This document shows, piece after piece, positions 21,641 through 34,180 of a stretch of 64,000 nucleotides of DNA. The stretch lies in contig OZ004584.1 in NCBI GenBank assembly GCA_963924555.1, positions 5,765,001 through 5,829,000 of the forward strand, read 5' to 3'. Position 1 is the stretch's first letter. Each line of letters opens with the position of its first letter. The notes under the pieces were generated by a model. The model did not search any database and was not told the origin of the DNA. It was given only the letters and a program-made list of their open reading frames with translations. The stretch is from Crambe crambe (lineage: Eukaryota; Porifera; Demospongiae; Poecilosclerida; Crambeidae). The position numbers and the translations under genes are program-made.

Positions 21641-21789
21641 CCAAGCACTGGATTGTATAGTACTTGAATTGAAGACCTTTTGTACCGATAATTTGCTACT
21701 GGAGAGGGACTGTCAGGGATTACATAATGCACTTGTACACCTCCATAGGATATTTCATTAGAGCATATTTTTGTACTAGACTTTAGCAC
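21508..21789 (-). CDS. Unrecognised ORF, possible exon
   Basis: 93 codons with no recognised family. The interior (SYGGVQVHYVIPDSP, HLIFERQGIQHPLRC) has a protein-like composition rather than the low complexity of most frames here, but there are no clear splice sites, and part of it lies in a local duplication. Treat as a hypothetical fragment. Confidence 0.15.
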   Translation of the reverse strand: MLKSSTKICSNEISYGGVQVHYVIPDSPSPVANYRYKRSSIQVLYNPVLGFHCYDNTTDAIHLIFERQGIQHPLRCYVRVNNYLLGFYIAILV

Positions 21790-21870
21790 CTTTCAATAGC
21801 ATTACTTATACTTGTTACTTTCTATATACAAGAAGTGGAAGGATCATAAACATAAATAACACTGAGTTCC

Positions 21871-21915
21871 TTGTTGTTGTTGTTGTTGTTGTTGTTATTG
21901 TTGTTGTTGTTGTTA
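21871..21915. repeat. (TTG)n microsatellite
   Basis: About 14 TTG triplets with one interruption. Confidence 0.9.
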
Positions 21916-24060
21916 AGTCCAATTCAGTATTGTTATCAGGTACTATAATGCTATATCCAGACTGCCATATATTCCATTAGAAGGCTTATTGATGGTGAAA
22001 GCAATTGGGGCGAATAAAGTGACCCCCACAGTATATAGCTATAGGGAGAAATTTCTACTCAACTCCTATGTTATTTTTCACCATAGCCTCCAAACTATTC
22101 TTAACTTCCTCTCCAAATTCTTTCCTAGGGTAGCAGAGTCTGTATAATAATATCTCCTGCTTCTGTGATAATAAATTTTCTGTACAGGGCAGCATAGGCA
22201 TCTGCATTATTTAATTAGCATTCAATAGTGGACATTGTACATTCATTCCTATTTATCTCTGTACAACATTTCAGTTTCTAAAACCTGGGGTAAACTGAGC
22301 AGGTGCACCGGCAATCATTCTGACATCATAAGCGTGCCCCTGCACTGCACCTGTTGAGTTTTGCTAATTAGACCCACCATCCTAACCACATGGAACAGAA
22401 GCCCTCAACTGCTCAACCACTCAACCACTATCGTGAACCACAAATCTGCAAACTTCCCATGTCTCTAATATACCTACGTATGTTGGAGAGCCCATACTTG
22501 TATTATGACTGTACATAACATACGTATGTATGTAGTGGTGAAGCCTCTGATATTCTTGAAACTAGCTACGTAGCTCGCTCTTGGATCCGCTGATGATCAT
22601 GAATTGAGGAACAGTATAACTTCCCTGAACGAGACTGAGATACCTTTCAATGCTGGTACACAAAAACCTTACAATGATACTATTCACAATTCTCCCTATT
22701 CACTACAATAGACGAAACAGCTGGTCTCCCAGACTCCCAATTAGTCCCTATAGGGTTAGGCCTGAAGTACTACTGTGGAGCCCAAAATAATTGAGCACCC
22801 TTGGGACCCAGCCTTTTGTCCTAGAGTGTATAGCTAATTGTTTTACCGAGGTTTATCGTCTCCTTTATCAGTATTATTAGCTAGAGGTTGTACCAATATG
22901 GACCAGTGCTTATATGTATAAGTTATTGCATTCATGACATTAAGAGATTGTTAGTGAATACAGTTGTCTCATAGGATTGATATACAAAATAAAGTGAAGG
23001 ATAAAGTGACTCAATGCTGTCTCGCCATGATTAGCTATTGCTAACATTTCATTCTTTTTGTAGCTGCATGCTAATGCATTCATGCATGTATCATCAAATT
23101 TCGACACTCCTTTATTAGCTAGTCTCCATATGAGTGTCTTACCACATTCTGAAGGCTAGCCAGTGATTGAGTTATATTGACCAGTATTTTAGGTGTGGAG
23201 CCATCAGGTAACATTAGCCACCAATGCTGGTGTTGTTCTTATGGGATAGTTGATTAGCAATAGCTAGCTAATCAGTGGTTATAGTTCATGCTAAAGCCTA
23301 GCAGAATTACCCTCGATCTGTTTTTTGTAGTCACCAATAATTATTACTATGATATTGTACAAAACTAGGAAATTTAAATATGTAAATTGTAGCTAAAATA
23401 ATAATACCACTTGGAAATTCTCTACCGTAAGGTAAGACAGGGCAATTATGAGGGTGGGGCAATTCTGCCATTTTTGATAATCTTTGTTTCTCTGACTAGG
23501 CCGACTGGAATCAAATTTTTTTTTTTTACAGTGTTGGAATTATCTAATCAAACAGTCCCAGTGCAATTTCATCTCTCTCATTCTCAAGTGCCATTTTTAA
23601 AGTTTAAACAATCTTTATCATTTAAATCCATATGATAATTATTATTAGCTATATACCAGAATCTTAAATAAACTGAAGTTACAAGAAGTGGTGATACACC
23701 AAATCTATTAGTGGGATCACACCATGCACCCTCATAATTACTGAGCTATGTGAACAATTCCAGCATTTATTCCCCAGGGCATGCATGCTAATGCTGGATT
23801 GGAAGGGGGATGATATTGTTGCATGCTTCTTTCGCATTATAAGAATATATATTAAATTGAATAGATTTTTTTTTTCAACATCATGATGAGCAATAAATAA
23901 AATAAAAAATAATAAAACTCAAGTTCAGAATGAAAATTGGAGTCATTATTTTGATGATTGATGGTCTTTTGTCTTCTGAATCAGAATCGAAGCTCTTTTT
24001 GACGTTCAAGCAATTAAATGCCTTGAGATTTGTAGTTAGTCCATGTCCATTCATAATTGC

Positions 24061-24687
24061 TTACTGAGCAACGATGGAGAATCGCTTCTTGATGTTCTTG
24101 GATTGTTTCTTGATCTTTGAGAGCATTTTCTTGGCTCCATTCTTTTTCTTCTGAGTACAAGATTCGATGACCACTTGAAAGAGTCCTTCCACTCCATAGT
24201 CTGTGTCCAAAGCAGCTGAGCATTCGGTGTAGGCAACAGCTCCAGTTCTTGCTATGATTTCAAGGAGTTCCTTCTCGCTCTGGGTGCAGCAGTCACCTCC
24301 ACAATTGCATTCATTGCTGCACATGGCGTCGCTTTTGCAGCCGGCAATGTAGAAGGGCACCTTAGGGCAATGCTTTTGGAGTTCAGGCAGCCAAACCTTC
24401 TCCACGTTGTCGAAAGAAGATTGGTCTGTGAGATCGAAACAGATGACAACAGCGTCACAGCCTTTGTAAGCCAGGGATCGAACGTTCTCACATTCGTGTG
24501 AGCCTGATGTGTCAAGGATAGTGAGGTTACAGTTACCCTTGCCAGTACGAATTTCAGTCTGAAAGTCATCAAATTCAGTTGGATCGTACACATCGAGGAA
24601 CAAATTCTCAGTGAGCTTGATAGCAAGAGCAGACTTGCCACAGCCAGAGTCTCCGACCAGAACCACTCGTTTTTTCAGTGAGCACAT
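24061..24687 (-). CDS. Rnd-like Rho-family small GTPase (copy A)
   Basis: Intronless, 208 residues. Motifs: P-loop GDSGCGKS (12-19), effector DPTEFDDF (35-42), DTSGSHE (59-65), GCKSD (116-120, G4) and ECSA (155-158, G5). Aligned to Rac/Rho, the positions equivalent to Gly12, Ala59 and Gln61 are all Ser, the same triple change that makes vertebrate Rnd proteins unable to hydrolyse GTP. So it is probably constitutively GTP-bound and controlled by abundance. After G4 comes a Cys-rich insert (CSNECNCGGDCC, 123-134) not typical of Rho proteins. The tail is Lys/Arg-rich (QKKKNGAKK, KNIKKRF) but lacks a CAAX cysteine, so membrane binding would have to be electrostatic or absent. Rnd proteins antagonise RhoA and loosen actin; the same role here is inference. 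Closely related to copy B at 48075-48692. Confidence 0.9.
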   Translation of the reverse strand: MCSLKKRVVLVGDSGCGKSALAIKLTENLFLDVYDPTEFDDFQTEIRTGKGNCNLTILDTSGSHECENVRSLAYKGCDAVVICFDLTDQSSFDNVEKVWLPELQKHCPKVPFYIAGCKSDAMCSNECNCGGDCCTQSEKELLEIIARTGAVAYTECSAALDTDYGVEGLFQVVIESCTQKKKNGAKKMLSKIKKQSKNIKKRFSIVAQ

Positions 24688-24776
24688 TATTTCAAATTTT
24701 CCTTCTTTTCTTTTATCGTGGTAAGTTTGGTTACTTACTGAATTTCTGAACTACTTTCTCCGATCGTTGGAGCTGC

Positions 24777-24783
24777 TTTTATA
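24777..24783 (-). promoter_or_regulatory. TATA box of Rnd-like copy A
   Basis: On the minus strand CTATAAAAGCAGC lies about 90 bp upstream of the ATG. The same sequence occurs at a similar place upstream of copy B, which supports it as a core promoter element. Confidence 0.7.
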
Positions 24784-24827
24784 GCAAGTCTCGGAATGTT
24801 TATATTCAAATAAACAATATTCACAGT

Positions 24828-24836
24828 TTCTTGGAA
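24828..24836. promoter_or_regulatory. TTCTTGGAA palindrome upstream of copy A
   Basis: Fits TTCNNNGAA, the consensus bound by STAT factors, 45 bp upstream of the TATA box. Copy B has TTCTCGGAA 58 bp upstream of its TATA. Short motifs arise by chance, so the conservation between copies is the main support. Confidence 0.35.
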
Positions 24837-25511
24837 AGAGACCGCAAAAGTGGAGTCTAGTCATGCTCGCGATCGCGCGCGCGACTACTCAATCAATTTA
24901 TTACTAGTACTGACAGGATACCGTCCTGTTGTAATGTAAACATCCTGAGAGACTGAAGCTCAGACCAGCGGTATTAAGATACAACACATAATCCTATGTG
25001 TGTATATAGCTAGCACACACATTCTTATGTCCTTTGACCACCAGTTAACCATGATTCTCAACTCCTCAGACCCACAAGATTGGAGGGCTGGATCCCAAAG
25101 GTTACACACCAGGCATCGGGCCTGAAGAACTCAGAATGCGAGAGATCCAGTTGTCGCCCACAAAAGGTAAGCCAGATCTATTTGCAAAAGTTAGTAACCT
25201 CGCTGCACATTAGCTTTGTAACTGATAATCACTTCCTGTCTTCAGCAGCTTGATACCTTTAAAGGTAAAAAGCTCTCTTCTCAAGTGCTTTCCACATCCT
25301 TCCTCTTATGTTATTGGACATGAATAGAATTGAAAGCCTGAATCCCGTGTTATGAAGGAAGTAAACCACAGAGGACAAAAGTTCTAGGCTTGTGGTTGAG
25401 TACCTCGCCTGTTATGTATTTAGTCTGCATGCGGTGAGCCACTTGGTAGGTAGTACGTAAGGTACTATTAACATAGTACAATCATAGAGACTCAGATTTC
25501 ACACACTGAGT

Positions 25512-25729
25512 TACAGCAGATTGCAGTGATCTTGCAACATGAAAGCAAAACCAAAATTTATATAGCCTCCTTTGAAATAGCTTTGGAGTTGGGCTACTTG
25601 AAGGAGGTTACAGCAACACCTTTGCCTTGCAAAGTCTTGAGCACAAAAGTGCTTGGTCTAAGGGCTCTAGCTCTAGCAGTGGCAAAAGTGAGGAAACTTG
25701 CTGTATTGCAAGATCACTGCAATCTGCTG
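25512..25729. mobile_element. Foldback MITE, ACAGCAGATTGCAGTGATC family (copy A)
   Basis: Left end ACAGCAGATTGCAGTGATCT, right end its complement ending ...CACTGCAATCTGCT. The inner parts include CCTCCTTTGAAATAG and TTGGGCTACTTGAAGGAGG. Related to 54645-54812. The open frame at 25526-25822 crosses it and is not a gene. Confidence 0.75.
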
Positions 25730-26063
25730 CATGTATTATTCACCACTGCTGGTAGTACCAAAGGCATAATGGATCAGGATGATAGAGGAGGTCTGGGGTT
25801 ATGGGTTATGATACCCAGCTAGCTTCCACCCTGGCTCCACTCTTAATGTCTTTAGCACCACAAATATTGCACATGTGCGTTGTTTCACACATTCATGTGA
25901 TATCTATACCCCCCGTAATTGGCTATGTGACAGTATCACATTTCACTCTCGGTCTGTTAGCATCACTTAATTAAAATTCCACACACAGAATGAGAACTTA
26001 CTAATTCTTTTCTCCTTAACTACACTTATTCTTTGAAATTGTAATAGTGGACTGTTTTATTAG

Positions 26064-26064
26064 G

Positions 26065-26126
<62 letters not shown>
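26064..26126. repeat. (GA)n microsatellite
   Basis: About 30 uninterrupted GA dinucleotides. Confidence 0.95.
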
Positions 26127-26127
<1 letters not shown>

Positions 26128-26299
26128 CACCTTAGGAGGAAAGTGTGCATGCATGTATGTATTACCAGTATTCAAAAGTTCATAGTTATCAATCAAGTTG
26201 TAGCGTACTAATGTGAAGCAAGTCTATAGAGCTGGGTATGATCAGCAGTATATGTTTAGAGGGGACCTTCCCCTGCACCCCCTCCCCATAGGTATAATT

Positions 26300-26410
26300 G
26301 GGGTGAGCGAAGTGAGCCCCTCACTAGGGGGTCGAATAAGAGGGCACTATCATGTACGTACATAACGTCCTTTGCAATACAGTGACGTCATCGACTAATG
26401 CACGCTCAGC
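26300..26410. repeat. Dispersed repeat, GAGCGAAGTGAGCCCC type
   Basis: Shares CACTAGGGGGT, TGAATGAGAGG/CGAATAAGAGG, CACTATC.TGTACGTAC, CGTCCTTTGCAATA and GTGACGTCATCGA-like blocks with 18970-19065. A short dispersed repeat; its ends are not defined. Confidence 0.55.
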
Positions 26411-27091
26411 CCCACTTATAGAAATCTTGCTTATTGAAAGTAAGAATATGAAAGGAAAAAAAATGTTTTGTATTAGGCAATGGGGCAATCCGTGCCATCC
26501 CAGTATTATCTGATAACAAGTACCTATTGAATCTTGATTTATGGTTTATGTGTACTGAATTATTATGATCATCATGCCAATGTGGGCAAAGATTGTGGAC
26601 TGTTAATTGACCGTACCAACCTCCACCAACTTAATTTAATAGCCAGTGGCATTGATAATTGAAAGTGACACTATTCGTAGGGTGAATACATTGGTATCGT
26701 GTAATGTGTAACTGGCACATAATCGAATCACTAAGCTTAATAATGAGTATGTAGCACTGCCACAATTGGTTAACCGTCCCCCATCTCAGTAACCACCAAA
26801 TCGCCACAGCTTTAACCAGAATGGAAACCCAGATACACACTTTGCAATGCTGCAAACTTCCAAATCACATCTCACATCATGTTACAGTATAACTATAGTT
26901 TAGATTATGTGGAACCTGGGCACAGTGGGCCCTATCTCTTGTATATATAATTATAGAAGTTTTTTTTTTTATAGAAGTTGTTTTAATTATAGAAATTGTT
27001 TTACGTAGGTTGTTTTTTTTTTGTTTTTTTTTTAATGTATTAACTCCATAATATACAGGGACTCAATTAACTTTGGGGACATAGTAATCAC

Positions 27092-27310
27092 TTGAAGGAT
27101 CCTTTCTCGGAAGAGTTTCCACTGTATAGATTGAGCATTCATGCACAAGAGATTAGTGATCTCATTGAGCAACCATGGAGACGGATTGTTATACACAATA
27201 CAGATTATCTTACAGTTCTTGGAGATGAACTCTTAATTAGCACAGGGATGGTTTTTAATTCCCTGCTAGCCAACCCACACATGACTCAGACTTTGTGTTG
27301 CAGTGGATGA
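27092..27310 (+). CDS. Unrecognised ORF at the edge of the 27-31 kb repeat block
   Basis: 72 codons (DPFSEEFPLYRL, DYLTVLGDELLIS) with protein-like composition but no recognised domain. Its 3' part is the first unit of the repeated GAACTCTTAATTA block, so it may be a decayed exon copied along with the repeats. Confidence 0.15.
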   Translation: MKDPFSEEFPLYRLSIHAQEISDLIEQPWRRIVIHNTDYLTVLGDELLISTGMVFNSLLANPHMTQTLCCSG

Positions 27311-30300
27311 TGATATGTACTATGTATCAAGCAACTGGACTTGTTGACTTCCGCCACATATATAGGTGTTGCTATAGAAATGAACTCTTAATTATCGTGT
27401 AATTAGCCAGGGATGGTTTCAATTCCCACACATGACTCGATCAGGCTTCATGTTGCAGTAGTGAAGTGCGTGACATATGTTGGCATGCTTTCAACCTTCA
27501 GCCACATACTGTTTGCTTAATTACTCCTTTTTTTTACATGAATTTTGATATGTGCGTATTACATATTGAGTAACTGGACTACTTGTTGACTTCCTCATCC
27601 AGTAGCTGTATGCTTAGAAAAGAACTCTTGATTATCGTGTAATTAGCCAGGGATAGTTTTAATTCCTAGCCCATACACCCACACATGACTCAGGCTTCAT
27701 ATTGCAGTAGTGAAGTGCGTGACATGATGGTGGCATGCTTCAATTTTCAGCCGTTCTGCTCGTGTAGGTAAGGATCGTTTCATATTTCACATTCTGTTAC
27801 GTAAGTCCCTGATAATTTGAATGTACTACAGTATTTTTGCAATGCATAAAGTTTGGCTTTATGAACCATTTCTCGTGCTTTGATAAAAATTAATGGTCCC
27901 AAATTTTCCTTATGTGTTGTTTATACTATAGTGGTGAGACTAATATTCTGTTCATGTTAACAGTAACTGTGATACCCTAAGGCACCATTTAACATGTACA
28001 TCACTTTAACAGCACCTACATCATGGTATACCATCATGGTATACCTTTTCCCAGAGACTGCCATCTGTTTTTTCATTTAATCACACACTATTTTGTCATA
28101 AACATTCTAGTCCCAGTTTGCATTCACAACTGAATTTTTTATGTTTAATCATCTATGTAGAAGGGGGAAAAAAACAAACATTCCTTTACGAAATGGAATC
28201 TTTTAGATCTTGCTTACTGCTACCACCCTATTATAGCTATGGGGGCAGGAATAAGTGGACAGGGAGATGATCTCTTTAGGGAGTTTTGAAATTGCTGGAT
28301 AGATGGCAGTATAGTACGTAGAAGTTGGCCATTTCTGTTTGGGGCCTTCTATGACATCACAAGTAAGCCCTGCCCCAAACAGGATGTAAATGTGCTATTT
28401 TCTCAGTGAGATTGACTTCCACCAATGCTTCTCATATTTATTCCCAGTAAAAATGTAATAAACTGAGGAATGATTTTTTTTCATTTCAGTTAATTACCCT
28501 TTATTTGCTCTTTTTACATGAATTTAGATATGTATTATGTATCGAGCAACTGGACTTGTTGACTTCCTCATCCAGTAGCCACATATGTAGGTGTTGCTAT
28601 AGAAATGAACTCTTAATTATCGTGTAATTAGCCAGGGATGGTTTTAATTCCCACACATGACTCGATCAGGCTTCATGTGTGTAACTCTGGATTATCGTGT
28701 AATTAGCCAGGGACGGGCCCGCGAGACTAGGTTTTAATTCCTAGCCCATACACCCACACATGACTCAGGCTTCATGTTGCAGTAGTGAAGCGTGTGACAT
28801 GATGGTGGCATGCTTCAACTTTCAGCAGTTCTGCTCGTGTAGGTGTGGATCATTTGTTTCAGACCTCATATTTCACATTCTGTTACGTAAGTTCCTGATG
28901 ATTGTATTGGAACTAAGGCTGGTATGTTCGTTGGATTTAGCTTGGATTTCACAGTAGTGTCAGATAGGCTTCCCAGAATCATTATCGTAAATTAACCCCA
29001 CTACAGTTTGAAAGTAATGATAGTACATTGCATTTCACCAGTACTGTAGTGTCTGATCTATGTATCAATGTACTATTATGTAATGCATCGATCATTATGA
29101 ACCTAATTAGACCATTCCTCGTGCTTTGATAAAATTAATGGTCCCAAATTTTCCTTCATGTGTTGTAATACTATCATTAATATTCTGTTCATGTTAACAG
29201 TAACTGTGATACCCTCTAGGAAAAGGGACCATTTTAATAAGAACTCGTAATTACACTCAGTGTATGTACTTTACTTAACATCATGGCATATGTACCTTTT
29301 CCCAGAGACTGCCATCTGTTTTTTTCATTTCTATTTTGTCATAGTCCAATTAACATAATGAGCATTCACAATGAAAATTCTTTTTATGCTTAATCATCCA
29401 TGCCAGGGGGGAATTTTTTTTCATTCTTTATGAAATAGAATCTCATTATGGCAGAGTGCATGACCTTAATAGATGTGAGGACGGCCTAGGTACTGGAACT
29501 AAGGCTGATACGTTCAAAAATGAGAATACATTGGATTTCACTTAGATTTCATCAGTAGTCTCAGATAGGTTTCCCAGTAATTAACCCCACTAACTATGAA
29601 TGGATTTCACCGGTAGTCGGATAGGTTTCCCAATAACTATCATAATTTATCAACCCCACTAAGTTAGAATGTAATGATAGTACGTACATTGCATTTCACC
29701 AGTACTGTAGTGTCTGATAGGTTTCACAGTGGCTATATACAGTGAATCCTACTAAGCTTATGCTCAAGATGTAATGAATATATTGCTTTTTCCAGCAGGT
29801 TTGTGTGTCAGAGCACGCTCCACTCTTTTGCTGTTATGTAATGTTCCTGTGCACACTATTTTGTGTCATAAACATTCACATAATTTCCATTCACAACTGA
29901 GACAATGAAAGTTGTTTTTTTAATTTTATGTTTAATCATCTATGTAGAAGGAGGGAGATTTTTTTCCCTCTTGCAGGGGCAGATCCAGGGATTTCCAAAG
30001 GAGGGATCATTTTAGATCCACGCATAAGCACGGAGAAAATTTTCAAAGACCATACCCACTTTTAATTAGAAATGCCTACTTTAATAGGATGTGGTTTATA
30101 AAACAAACCTGGCTGCAGCGAAAGTTAGTTAAGCTACTGCAACTTATACCGTGCCTAGCTGCAGGAGCGAAGGTTAGCTAGTCAAGCTACCACAACTTGC
30201 TATAAAAGGGGGGGGGGGCATCTGCTCCCAATGCCCCTCCTTTGGATCCGCCCCTGTCTTGGATCCTGCTTACTGCTACCACCCTATATATAGCTATGGA

Positions 30301-30700
30301 AGTGGACAGGGAGGTGATGGTCTCATTAAGGATGGGTACTGGAACTAAGGCTGGTATGTGAATAGATTGGATTTAGCTTGGATTTCACAGTAGTATCAGA
30401 TAGGTTTCACAGAATCATTATCGTAAACTAACCCCAATTAATTAAGTTAGAATGTAATGATAGTACGTACATTGCATTTCACCAATAGTGTCTGATGGTT
30501 TCACATGCAGTGACTGCATGTAACCATGCAGTGAATCCCACTAAGATTATTCTCAAAATGTAATGAATATATTGCGCTGATTTTTTAATCAGATTTGTGT
30601 GTCAGAGCACGCTCCGCTCTTTCGCTGTTATGTAATATACTTGTGAGCCCCGTCTGATTGCCTATTGCTATTACCCCGCATGCGCATGCAGGGGTTAAGA
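27220..30700. repeat. Block of interleaved degenerate duplications
   Basis: Several segments recur in variable order. TGAACTCTTAATTATCGTGT with ATTAGCCAGGGA and CACACATGACTC occurs near 27225, 27380, 27620, 28606 and 28684. TTAATGGTCCCAAATTTTCC occurs near 27890 and 29135. CCCAGAGACTGCCATCTG occurs near 28050 and 29305. GGAACTAAGGCTG with TTGGATTT and CAGATAGG occurs near 28910, 29493 and 30340. TGTGTGTCAGAGCACGCTCC occurs near 29805 and 30598. No frame survives across copies. It could be a shattered gene or satellite-like expansion of a mobile element. Confidence 0.7.
29974..30256. mobile_element. MITE with CAGGGGCAGATCCAG ends (copy B)
   Basis: Begins CAGGGGCAGATCCAGGG and ends GGATCCGCCCCTG, 283 bp, with GGAGGG near the left end, AATGCCCCTCC near the right and a G run inside. 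Same family as 17928-18179. It is inserted into the 27-31 kb duplication block. Confidence 0.75.
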
Positions 30701-30889
30701 GATTGGTCATAGTGTCAGCATATTATATCTTTTTATGATTCTCTTCAGATACTCACTTTTAAAACTCAATAGAAGACTTCATCCCATAGCAGAAAATCCA
30801 TAATAACTACTTATGAATTGCTGCTAAGTGCATCTTCTCTCCTCTCATGATAATTTTTATGACCATGACATAACCAGTTCTCATGCAGT

Positions 30890-30958
30890 CTCATACCCAG
30901 GACCAGGCCCATTTTTTTCGGGGGGGGGGGGGGGGGGGTTGGGCCTGGATACGAGGCT
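30890..30958. mobile_element. Short MITE, CTCGTACCCAGGC-type ends
   Basis: CTCATACCCAGGACCAGGCCCA at the left is complementary to TGGGCCTGGATACGAGGCT at the right, around a G run. Its ends resemble those of the element at 40884-40951. Confidence 0.55.
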
Positions 30959-32522
30959 AAGTCACATACATGCATGGTATGTTCAAAAATGTTTGCATAT
31001 GATGCCATTATTGTTCACAAGTAACTCTCAGTAAGTTAGTAAATGAACCACAATAGCACAAATGTATGACAGTACATTGCATTTCACCAGTAATGCCAGA
31101 TAGCTTTCATAGTCGGTATTATATATATCATAAATGAGAACCCATACTCACACACGATGGTTCTCTCTCATCCTAGACATGTTTAAAGATGTTATCATGT
31201 AATGAGATGGTGAAGGAGGATTGAAGAAAAACTGACAACCCAAGTGACCCCGCAACCCACCAGCTGAGTTGAACCTGCAGCAACTGACTTTAGCCGTCAT
31301 AGCCACAGGACCCAACCGAATGAGACACAGGAACCAGCTCTCTCCAATCCACCTTATATACTGCATTGGTGGTACCCATACTATCTTGAAATTGTAATGA
31401 ACACGGCATTGTTTCATCAGGTTTCAGTGCACACTGCATGCACCCTTCCCTGTTACAAAATAGAACATTTACTAGGGAGTGGGGCAAATGAACACGCTCA
31501 ATTTACCCAAAATGATCACAAAAGAACATTGGGACGTATGTACGATTAATTATATAGATACATAATAATTAACGTTAGTATCTGAGGATGAAAGGTCATT
31601 ATAAATTATTAACTATAATTATATATGAAGCAGGATCTGTTGGCTAGTCTATACACAAGTTAAAGCAATACTATATATAATACTGTCTGAAATCTGCACT
31701 ATGACAACAGTGGTGATGTCACTCTGTGGCGACAATCTGTTCCTCTTGGTCAACCACCAACTACTACTGGCATATGGTGTTGGAGCAACATAGGGCTGTC
31801 ATGGGTAACCTCATAATAGTACGTAGCCAGTGTACATGCAGTAATCAATTTACAGACTGTCTGTCAACCATGTAACTTGAGTCCTTACCCCCTTCAGTTG
31901 ATGAGTATACTTACATGGCTGCATCATTAATCCTCCTATTCAACTGCATGGTGTGGTTTTTCGGCAATGTAGTCTAGAACAATATTTTTTTTCATGAGAA
32001 TAATAGTGTGAGTGAATTGTAGCTATCATTCTTCTGTCATCACTTAATCTTTCAATCATGCACAGTATTGAGGATCTCAGTTTAGAGCCATAGCTCAGCT
32101 TAGCTTTTGATCACACACTCACACTCAGGGTTTCACCTGGGGGAGGGGGGCAGTTCCCCCCCCCCCCCCCAAACAGCTAAACTTCCCCCAAACTAACCCA
32201 ACTTCCCAGGTATAAATTTTTTTTATAGGCTACTCCCTTTGGTGACCACAGGTTGTTACATGTAGTCACCATTAAGGACCAATTTGTGATACTTCAGAGT
32301 GGTACCACGTGATTTGTGAGTTGTTTTGATCTCCAAAGTGGGGATATTTACGTATATATACAGAAGTCCCATTGGGATATCAGATGACACAAAGCTGGTT
32401 GAAGTAATGTTATTGATCATCCATAGCTAAAAAATGTTGCAAATGTGTGTATGATACATTTTGTAATGCCCCATCTGCTCAGTCATTATACGTAGCTGTT
32501 ATTGCTGCTATGAAGTTCCAAG

Positions 32523-32524
<2 letters not shown>

Positions 32525-32570
<46 letters not shown>
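32525..32570. repeat. Poly-T run
   Basis: About 40 or more T; breaks the apparent frame across it. Confidence 0.9.
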
Positions 32571-32573
<3 letters not shown>

Positions 32574-34007
32574 TATACCATCATACGTACCTTCTGGTCA
32601 TGTTCATGAAAATCATGTATAAAAGCTAATTAGTAAGCTGTAACAATGCACATCAAAAATGAGCTCAAATTAAATTTTTTTTTTAACAGTCCATTCTAAA
32701 AAATGAATTCCCAGTAGACAGCCACTCTATCTTAGCTCCATCCTACACTTCTGTCATATAGATTAGGTAATGGTTGGACAATATTTCTCAACACCAAATT
32801 TCAGCCCCCCACCACTGCCACCATGCACCATCACCCACCTAAGGACTGCATCACCCAAAATTCTAATCTATGCACAGTGTGTACATGGCATGATAAGATA
32901 TGACTGAGCTTGATACATACTTTGTAGAGTACTGAATTTTAGAGCTACCAGATCTTGCATCTCTGAACATCTGCCTTTAAATGGGGAAGTATGTGGTTGC
33001 CATGACTACATTATTGTTATTACTATAGTGGAATGCATAATAGGCACTAGGCTTTCCCTGGCCGGCAGTTCTCAGAAATCACTTTGCCAATTCCCGGAAT
33101 TAACCTCCCACTGAGCCTGTAATATAAGCAGCTCTGGTGATGCATATCGGAGAATGTGAAGTGTTTATGAAGGAAATGAACCCTGTCTTTTTGCAGTCAG
33201 GAAGGAAGCTGAAGGATAATTAGTCTTTACCTGAGCTTTCAAATCCTATCTGTTTACAGTCATCATTAATAACAGAGCTATTGGAAGCGATTCTGAGATG
33301 GTCAGGCTAAATATGTGTGCGTCTGCACGAAAAACAACAACAAATTAACCACGCCCACTTTATAACCACACCCACCTATTATTAACGGTTGAACACATGG
33401 GCCAGTTTTTGCCTGACCAGTCAGAGCGGTTCCGGCAGCTCTGAATAACATGTACTCTTCATAATTATTATCAGAATTACTATGGAACTCATTTACTAGA
33501 AATAATGTTATTAGTAGCTATATAGTCGAGATGACTGAAGCCAGGAAAGCAACTAAAACACACTATTTATAACTATACACTGTATCTTCAATTCAGATTT
33601 CTCACTTTGCCATTTATTTAGCCCTTGAATATTATATTAAGTGGCCTTCAGAAAGAAAGTGTATTATGGAATGTGCATACACATACATCATCTCCTATAA
33701 ATGCTATCTGTTGTAGTTAAAATTCCTCTCAGAGAAATATCACAAAAGGAATCCTAATAGATTAATGAGCACATTACGTGACAATATTATATGCCACAAT
33801 TATTATAGTTAATGTACACTTACTTACTTTCCTTTTCTTTGAAGGCTTAGAAATTGAATATTAGGAGGCAAAGCAAGACAGCAAAGTGAGAAATCTGGAT
33901 TGATCAGGTGTTCCATTTTACTGGATTAGTGAGGTGGTTTTGCTACAATACCTACATACATACATACATACAGTAATGCACTAAAAATAGGCAAATACAT
34001 GGCAGGT

Positions 34008-34180
34008 CTTTTTTTTTTTTTTTTTAATTAGGTCTTTTTTTTTTTTCTTCTTTTTTTTTTTAATTAGGTCTTCTTTTTTTTTTCTTTTCTTTTTTTTAAT
34101 TAGGTCTTTTTTTTTTTATTTTTTTTTTTAATTAGGTCTTCTTTTTTTTTTCTTTTTTTTTTTAATTAGGTCTTTTTTAG
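34008..34180. repeat. TAATTAGGTCTT(T)n tandem repeat
   Basis: Five units, each TAATTAGGTCTT followed by about 20 pyrimidines, period about 31 bp. Confidence 0.85.

Noticed and set aside
25526..25822. 98-codon plus-strand frame
   Set aside because: Runs through a foldback MITE whose relative at 54.6-54.8 kb gives different frames on both strands.
32447..32629. 60-codon frame with a poly-Phe run
   Set aside because: Caused by a poly-T homopolymer.
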